Origin: Armatimonadota bacterium
GTDB taxonomy: Bacteria > Sysuimicrobiota > Sysuimicrobiia > Sysuimicrobiales > JACQTN01
Assembly: GCA_016210785.1 (NCBI GenBank)
Contig: JACQTN010000295.1
Span: 1 to 5,123, forward strand
Reading direction: 5' to 3'
DNA: 5,123 nt
The notes beneath the pieces were generated by a model. The model was not told where the DNA came from and made no database searches. It was given only the letters and a program-made list of their open reading frames with translations. Numbering within the stretch: the first letter of the stretch is position 1; the number at the start of each line of letters is the position of its first letter. Below are positions 1-3,151 of this stretch, in pieces. Made by a program: the position numbers and the translations under genes.

Positions 1-117
1 CTCCAGGATCGCGCCGGCGACGAGAAAGAAGCCGCACAGCACCGGGGACAGGGCCGGCCGGAGCCGGCCGCCGCGCCGCGGCGGATGTCCCGAACGTGCG
101 GGCGTACTAGGGGTCAC
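1..117 (-). CDS. Putative membrane protein, N-terminal fragment (cut by window edge)
   Basis: An open frame of 39 codons starts at a GTG (117-115) and runs off the left edge without a stop. The visible protein has a proline- and arginine-rich, probably cytoplasmic start (residues about 1-25, including RRGGRLRP). A hydrophobic stretch follows (ALSPVLCGFFLVAGAILE), which looks like the beginning of a first transmembrane helix. Third codon positions are nearly all G or C, as in the neighbouring genes. The start overlaps the 3' end of the zinc-ribbon gene, which suggests translational coupling in one operon. No clear SD precedes the GTG, as expected if ribosomes re-initiate there. The family cannot be recognised from this fragment. 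An upstream start in the same frame is not excluded. Confidence 0.5.
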   Translation of the reverse strand, partial: MTPSTPARSGHPPRRGGRLRPALSPVLCGFFLVAGAILE

Positions 118-394
118 GCCGTGGCGGCGTAGAGAAAGGAGATGAGGAGCGTGGAGCCGGGGGCAGCGTCGCGCCCAGCGGGTAGCCGCAGTGGGGACAG
201 ACCGCGCCGCCGCCGATCAGGCGCCGGTCGATCAACCGGTTGCAGTGCGGGCAGGACACCGGCGGGGACGCGCCGGTGTCCTGCCCGTGGTCGCGCATCG
301 CGTGCCCGCCGGCGACGTGCGCGCCGGAGAAACCCGCGCCCTCGCCGCGCACCCACTGCACTCGCCACGCCGGGCACACCGGAGGGCACCGCAT
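107..394 (-). CDS. Small zinc-ribbon protein of unknown function (3' end possibly frameshifted)
   Basis: The 95-residue protein carries one clear zinc ribbon, C48-P-H-C51 then 14 residues then C66-P-H-C69-G-Y, which should bind one zinc ion. A further CPPVC pair lies at residues 3-7. The part before the ribbon is glycine- and alanine-rich with no recognised domain. The ATG at 394 is chosen because it follows a GAGGGG ribosome site (403-408, 8 bases away) and begins 19 bases after the CBS gene stop. An in-frame ATG at 298 is an alternative. About 95% of third positions are G or C up to codon 79, but only about half over the last 16 codons. In that stretch another frame has the expected codon bias, so the last residues (after LPP) are doubtful. 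A perfect 17-bp inverted repeat lies inside the gene at 248-287. Function is unknown; the operon position suggests a stress-linked accessory role. Confidence 0.65.
   Translation of the reverse strand: MRCPPVCPAWRVQWVRGEGAGFSGAHVAGGHAMRDHGQDTGASPPVSCPHCNRLIDRRLIGGGAVCPHCGYPLGATLPPAPRSSSPFSTPPRRDP
159..163 (-). other. Probable frameshift site (five-C run in the coding strand)
   Basis: At this mononucleotide run the codon bias switches frame. Adding one C (or a -1 ribosomal shift) would continue the zinc-ribbon protein as LPPGSTLLISFLYAATA and end it at the TGA at 116-114. That stop would overlap the GTG start of the next gene as GTGA, a classic 4-base coupled junction. In the shifted frame 13 of 14 codons end in G or C, against 8 of 16 in the unshifted frame. 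It may be a sequencing error, a real mutation, or programmed slippage. Confidence 0.45.
248..287. repeat. Perfect 17-bp inverted repeat with 6-base loop
   Basis: The arm CGGGCAGGACACCGGCG (248-264) is exactly complementary to CGCCGGTGTCCTGCCCG (271-287) around the loop GGGACG. It lies inside the zinc-ribbon gene, covering the codons just before and into the first CPHC motif. In mRNA it would form a very stable GC-rich hairpin. No U-tract follows on either strand, so a classical terminator is not indicated. Confidence 0.85.
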
Positions 395-402
395 CGCCGC
401 TT

Positions 403-408
403 CCCCTC
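403..408 (-). promoter_or_regulatory. Ribosome binding site of the zinc-ribbon gene
   Basis: GAGGGG on the minus strand lies 8 bases before the ATG at 394 and within the 19-base gap after the CBS gene stop codon. It supports the 394 start over the more upstream in-frame ATG at 472, which would overlap the CBS gene, and over the internal ATG at 298, which has only a weak site. Confidence 0.5.
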
Positions 409-413
409 GTCTC

Positions 414-1112
414 CTATTGTGCCATGGCCGAGACGGGCGCGGTGCAGGGTGATCCGGCGCGCCCGTTCTCATCCTCCGGCCGCAGCTGCAGATGCACCAC
501 CTGCGCGCCGTGGGCGGCCATGCGGTGCAGCACGTCGATGGGGCCGGTGGCGCTGAGGCGGAGCACGGCGCGCTCCCGGTCGCCCTCGCGGTAGGAGACC
601 ACGCTGAGCAGGTGTACGCCGCTCTCTTCCAGTGCCTTGGTCACCGCGCACAGAGAAGCGGCACCGCGGGCCAGTTCCACGGTCACGCGCAGGCCGCCGC
701 GGTCCACCCCCATCAGGTCCACCATGGCTTCGAAGATGTCGCTCTCGGTGATGATCCCCACCAGCTTCCTGTCCTCCACCACGGGCAGGCCGCCGATCTT
801 GTGCCGGCGCATGAGCCGGGCAGCCTCCTCCACCGGCGCGTTGGGGTGGATGGTGATGGGGTCGGGGGTCATGGCCTCCTTCACCGGCGCGTGCATGACC
901 AGGTGGGGGATCTCCCAGGCCGTGAGCGTCGACGCCGGGGAAGGATAGACCCGCATCAGGTCGGTGTACGTCACGATGCCGGCGATCCGGCCCCGCCTCA
1001 TGACCGGCAGCCGCCGGATATGGCGCTGCTCCATCTGCGTGAGCGCCTCATAGATGGGCGTCTCCGCCTGGACGGTCGCGACCTCTCGGGTCATGCGATC
1101 CTTGACGAGCAC
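414..1112 (-). CDS. CBS-CBS-ACT domain protein, AcuB-like
   Basis: The 232-residue protein has two CBS domains (about residues 1-55 and 74-132) followed by an ACT-like domain (about 140-210). Each CBS domain ends in the typical nucleotide-contact pattern, GIVTYTD (45-51) and GIITESD (119-125). The pair should form a Bateman module that binds adenine nucleotides such as AMP or ATP. The ACT-like part could bind a small ligand or mediate dimerisation. The order and length resemble Bacillus AcuB, but the partner here is unknown, so no symbol is given. The GTG start gives the family-typical beginning MLVKDRMT and has a GGGGGT site about 9 bases upstream; an ATG at 1094 is less likely. The gene lies 113 bases after the USP gene and 19 before the zinc-ribbon gene, so it is probably co-transcribed. 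A cytoplasmic energy-state sensing role is inferred. Confidence 0.88.
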   Translation of the reverse strand: MLVKDRMTREVATVQAETPIYEALTQMEQRHIRRLPVMRRGRIAGIVTYTDLMRVYPSPASTLTAWEIPHLVMHAPVKEAMTPDPITIHPNAPVEEAARLMRRHKIGGLPVVEDRKLVGIITESDIFEAMVDLMGVDRGGLRVTVELARGAASLCAVTKALEESGVHLLSVVSYREGDRERAVLRLSATGPIDVLHRMAAHGAQVVHLQLRPEDENGRAGSPCTAPVSAMAQ

Positions 1113-1176
1113 GGCCCCTTACCCCCTTGCCTGATCGTGCGCCTGCCGCGCGCCGCCGCTGTCCCCATCCTATAAC

Positions 1177-1211
1177 TCGGGTACCCGCCCGCCCATCGGG
1201 CCGGTACCCGA
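1177..1211. repeat. Inverted repeat between the USP and CBS genes
   Basis: TCGGGTACC (1177-1185) pairs perfectly with GGTACCCGA (1203-1211), and a 4-bp inner stem (GCCC 1191-1194 with GGGC 1198-1201) can form in the loop. It begins 15 bases after the USP stop codon on the minus strand and lies about 65 bases before the CBS start. No U-tract follows in that direction, so it may be a processing or attenuation hairpin, a weak terminator, or a protein-binding site. The rest of the 113-base gap shows no convincing promoter. Confidence 0.55.
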
Positions 1212-1225
1212 TTTCGCCTCGGTTC

Positions 1226-1735
1226 TCAAGCGGCCGCCCGCGGCCGGGTCTCCTGTGCGATCATCGCCCGCTCCGCGATGGCCTGCGGGTTCAGCACCAG
1301 CACGCCGCACGTGGCCTCCCGCACCACCCGCGCCGCCACGCTGCCCAGCAGCAGGTGGGAAATGCCGCCGCGGCCGTGCGTGGCCATGACGATCAGCTCC
1401 GCGCCCTGGGCCGCCGCCTTCAGAATCTGCTCGTCGGGCGCGCCCATGCGCGCCTCGATGCGCACCCGCAGCCCCTCCCGCAGATACTTGGGCACGGCGG
1501 TGATGAACTGGTACCAGATCTCATCCTGGCGGCGGACCACGATCTCATCCGCGTACCACCCGAGCGTCTCCCGGATGTCGCGCACCTCCTGCGGCGTCAC
1601 CACGTACAGGACGTGCAGTTCATACTTGAGCTGCCGGGCCAGGCGGGCCCCCTGGATGATGGCCCCCGCCGAGAGATCGGACAGGTCCGTGGGCACGAGG
1701 ATGCGCCCCTCGCCCGCTGGCATCTGCTCGATCAT
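1226..1735 (-). CDS. Universal stress protein (UspA family), ATP-binding type
   Basis: The 169-residue protein is a single USP domain. It starts with strand ILVPTDLS (residues 12-19), where D17 is the usual adenine-side aspartate. Near the end it carries the nucleotide-binding loop ATHG (118-121), then nine residues, then GS (131-132), close to the canonical G-x2-G-x9-G-(S/T) with the first G replaced by A, a common variant. ATP binding is therefore likely. An inserted helical stretch (WYADEIVVRRQDEIWYQF) separates the two halves. The ATG at 1735 is chosen because a near-perfect SD, GGGAGGTGA, lies 5 bases upstream; an in-frame GTG at 1762 would place that SD inside the gene. It is the first gene of the leftward group and diverges from the DksA-like gene. 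USP proteins act in the cytoplasm in survival under starvation, hypoxia or DNA stress; the exact role here is inferred. Confidence 0.92.
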   Translation of the reverse strand: MIEQMPAGEGRILVPTDLSDLSAGAIIQGARLARQLKYELHVLYVVTPQEVRDIRETLGWYADEIVVRRQDEIWYQFITAVPKYLREGLRVRIEARMGAPDEQILKAAAQGAELIVMATHGRGGISHLLLGSVAARVVREATCGVLVLNPQAIAERAMIAQETRPRAAA

Positions 1736-1740
1736 CGCGC

Positions 1741-1750
1741 TCACCTCCCC
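1741..1750 (-). promoter_or_regulatory. Strong ribosome binding site of the USP gene
   Basis: GGGGAGGTGA on the minus strand is nearly fully complementary to the 3' end of 16S rRNA and lies 5 bases before the ATG at 1735. It decides the start in favour of this ATG over the GTG at 1762. Confidence 0.8.
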
Positions 1751-1779
1751 TACCACTACCACTGTACTGCCCGTGGCCG

Positions 1780-1816
1780 CGGACCAGAATCGGACCGTCA
1801 GAGGATTCCGGGTCCG
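1780..1816. promoter_or_regulatory. Candidate operator: CGGACC hexamers upstream of the USP gene
   Basis: CGGACC occurs at 1780-1785 and again at 1791-1796, 11 bp apart (about one helical turn). Its reverse complement GGTCCG is at 1811-1816. The group lies about 45-80 bp upstream of the USP start, where a promoter and regulator site are expected. It only partly resembles the GGGAC/GTCCC half-sites of the DevR box. No confident -10/-35 pair was found for the USP gene; TACAGT (1766-1761 on the minus strand) is the best weak -10. The remainder of the divergent region 1736-2005 contains no supported gene. Confidence 0.3.
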
Positions 1817-1962
1817 CTACGAAACTGAGTGGGCAATGTACGATGACGAAGCGCCTTGCACGGAGTAACTGGGGCCAGACGCCGGAGGCCGCGCCGCAGG
1901 GCGCTCTGCGCGGGCGCCGCAGGCAGAATCGGCTGCGCACCCGATGGGGCCGGCGCACCGTC

Positions 1963-1978
1963 CCTCCTATAGTGGAGG
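1963..1978 (+). promoter_or_regulatory. Candidate -10 element inside a small palindrome, upstream of the DksA-like gene
   Basis: TATAGT (1968-1973) matches the -10 consensus at five of six positions and is one of very few AT-rich spots in the divergent region. It is flanked by CCTCC (1963-1967) and GGAGG (1974-1978), a perfect 5-bp inverted repeat that could bind a regulator. It lies 38 bases before the ATG at 2006. No good -35 hexamer is seen at the usual distance, so the promoter is tentative. A 10-base direct repeat, GCGCCGCAGG, sits further upstream at 1891-1900 and 1914-1923. Confidence 0.3.
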
Positions 1979-2005
1979 CGCGAAAGGCCGGGCGGGAGGT
2001 CCCGG

Positions 2006-2434
2006 ATGCGGCCCCGGCCGGCAGGCACGAGGGTGATCATCATGCGGGCATGCGACACACGACGGCATCGGCACCGGCTCCACGGGCTGCGGCGCCGGCT
2101 ACGCGCTGTCCTCCACCGGATGGTGCAGGAGGAAGCCCTGGCCGATCCCATCGGCTTCGCCGAGGACGTGGGTGAACTGTGCGACGCGGCGGCGGCGGTG
2201 CAGACCCAGGAAGACGCCGTGCTCCGCCGCCAGTGCATTCTCGACGAGATTCACGAAGTGGAGGCGGCCCTGGAGCGCATCCAGCGGGGCACCTACGGCC
2301 GGTGTGAGCGGTGCGGCGGGCCCATCGGTCAGTCGCGGATGCGCGCCGTACCCTTCACGCGCTTCTGCCTGGGGTGCGAGCAGGAGCTGGAACGCCCGGG
2401 GGTCAGCGAGCGGATCGTCGAGGCCGCCGGCTGA
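2006..2434 (+). CDS. DksA/TraR-family C4 zinc-finger protein
   Basis: The 142-residue protein has an arginine-rich start, a helical (coiled-coil-like) middle (about residues 25-95) and a C-terminal zinc finger: C100-x2-C103, 17 residues, C121-x2-C124, within TYGRCERCGGPI...PFTRFCLGC, the DksA/TraR signature. Such proteins insert a coiled coil into the RNA polymerase secondary channel and adjust transcription, often with ppGpp. The coil-tip segment E57-L-C-D60-A-A62 sits 44 residues (inclusive) before the first cysteine pair, the same spacing I recall for the D-x-x-D-x-A tip of E. coli DksA, which suggests real polymerase activity. Two starts are possible: ATG 2006 with GGGAGG 6 bases upstream, or ATG 2042 with GAGGGTGA 5 bases upstream (130 residues, nearer the usual length). 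The gene diverges from the USP gene and converges on the response regulator gene with a 9-base gap. Confidence 0.87.
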   Translation: MRPRPAGTRVIIMRACDTRRHRHRLHGLRRRLRAVLHRMVQEEALADPIGFAEDVGELCDAAAAVQTQEDAVLRRQCILDEIHEVEAALERIQRGTYGRCERCGGPIGQSRMRAVPFTRFCLGCEQELERPGVSERIVEAAG

Positions 2435-2443
2435 CAGTACGGG

Positions 2444-3151
2444 TCACGGGGTCACCAGCCCCACCCGCACGGCGTAGCGCACCAGCTGCGTCCGGTCCGT
2501 CAGCCCCAGCTTGGTCATCAGGTTGGCGCGGTGCGTCTGCACCGTCTTGACGCTGATGCCCAGCCGCTGGGCGATCTCCTTGTTGGTCAGCCCCTCCACC
2601 ACCAGCGTGATGACCTCCCGCTCGCGGGGCGACAGGGTCACGGCCTGCCCGCCCGTCTCTTGCTTCTGTCGCTGGCGGGCCCGCTGCAGCGAGGCGGACT
2701 CCAGGAACCCGGGCTCGCGGTGGGCCCAGCGGATCGCGTCGGCCAGCTCCAGCGTGGCCGCGTCTTTGAGCACGTAGCCCGCGGCGCCCGCCGCCTTCAG
2801 CGTGCCCACGTAGCCCTCCTCCGCGTGCAACGTCAGCGTCAGCACGCGGATCTTCGGGTTCTGGGCCATGATGCGCCGGGTGGCCTCGATGCCGTCGAGG
2901 CCCGGCATCTCGATGTCCATCAGCACCACGTCGGGCTTCAGCGCCACGGTCTTCTCCACCGCCTCGATCCCGTCACCGGCCTCGCCGATCACCTTGATGT
3001 CGGCGTGCCAGCCCAGGATGGCCTCCAGACCCTGCCGGACGATCTTGTGGTCATCGCACACCAGCACGCGGATCGGCCGCGCCGCCTTCTTCTTCGCGGC
3101 AGGCGCCGCGCCGGCATTCCTGGCCTGCCGTGCCGCTTTCCTACGCGCCAT
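2444..3151 (-). CDS. NarL/FixJ-family response regulator
   Basis: The 235-residue protein joins a receiver domain (about 27-145) to a LuxR-type helix-turn-helix (about 172-231). Receiver residues are complete: acidic pair D33-D34, phosphoacceptor D79 (MDIEMPG), T107 and K129. The output domain reads LSPREREVITLVVEGLTNKEIA with the recognition helix near SVKTVQTHRANL, so it should bind DNA as a dimer after phosphorylation. The ATG at 3151 is supported by AAGGAG 7 bases upstream. It overlaps the kinase gene end by 11 bases, so the two are translationally coupled and are the likely cognate pair. A 26-residue lysine/arginine/alanine-rich tail precedes the receiver, which is unusual for this family. 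The mycobacterial DevR is a relative in the same family, but the recognition helix here looks more like generic LiaR/NarL types, so no symbol is given. Confidence 0.93.
   Translation of the reverse strand: MARRKAARQARNAGAAPAAKKKAARPIRVLVCDDHKIVRQGLEAILGWHADIKVIGEAGDGIEAVEKTVALKPDVVLMDIEMPGLDGIEATRRIMAQNPKIRVLTLTLHAEEGYVGTLKAAGAAGYVLKDAATLELADAIRWAHREPGFLESASLQRARQRQKQETGGQAVTLSPREREVITLVVEGLTNKEIAQRLGISVKTVQTHRANLMTKLGLTDRTQLVRYAVRVGLVTP

Noticed and set aside
52..69. 7-bp inverted repeat (GGCCGGC, 4-base loop, GCCGGCC)
   Set aside because: It lies in simple GC-rich coding sequence where such short repeats are expected by chance, and no T-tract follows.
492..1175. Long plus-strand open frame antisense to the CBS gene (227 codons)
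   Set aside because: The high GC content makes stop codons rare, and the translation is histidine/glycine/arginine-rich without a domain. The opposite strand encodes a clear CBS-CBS-ACT protein with correct codon bias.
1168..1176. TATAAC on the plus strand as a promoter
   Set aside because: No plus-strand gene follows for more than 800 bases and no -35 element is at a usual distance. Read on the minus strand it also lacks a -35 element for the CBS gene.
1736..2005. Canonical 20-bp DevR box in the divergent region
   Set aside because: No site with paired GGGACT/AGTCCC half-sites was found; only the weaker CGGACC pattern is present.
1843..2175. Plus-strand open frame of 110 codons across the divergent region
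   Set aside because: It has no SD and an arginine/proline/alanine-rich translation with no motif, and it overlaps the DksA-like gene in another frame.
2435..2443. Search for a bidirectional terminator between the convergent DksA-like and regulator genes
   Set aside because: The gap is only 9 bases and contains no stem-loop or T-run. Termination signals, if any, must lie within the genes or depend on Rho.
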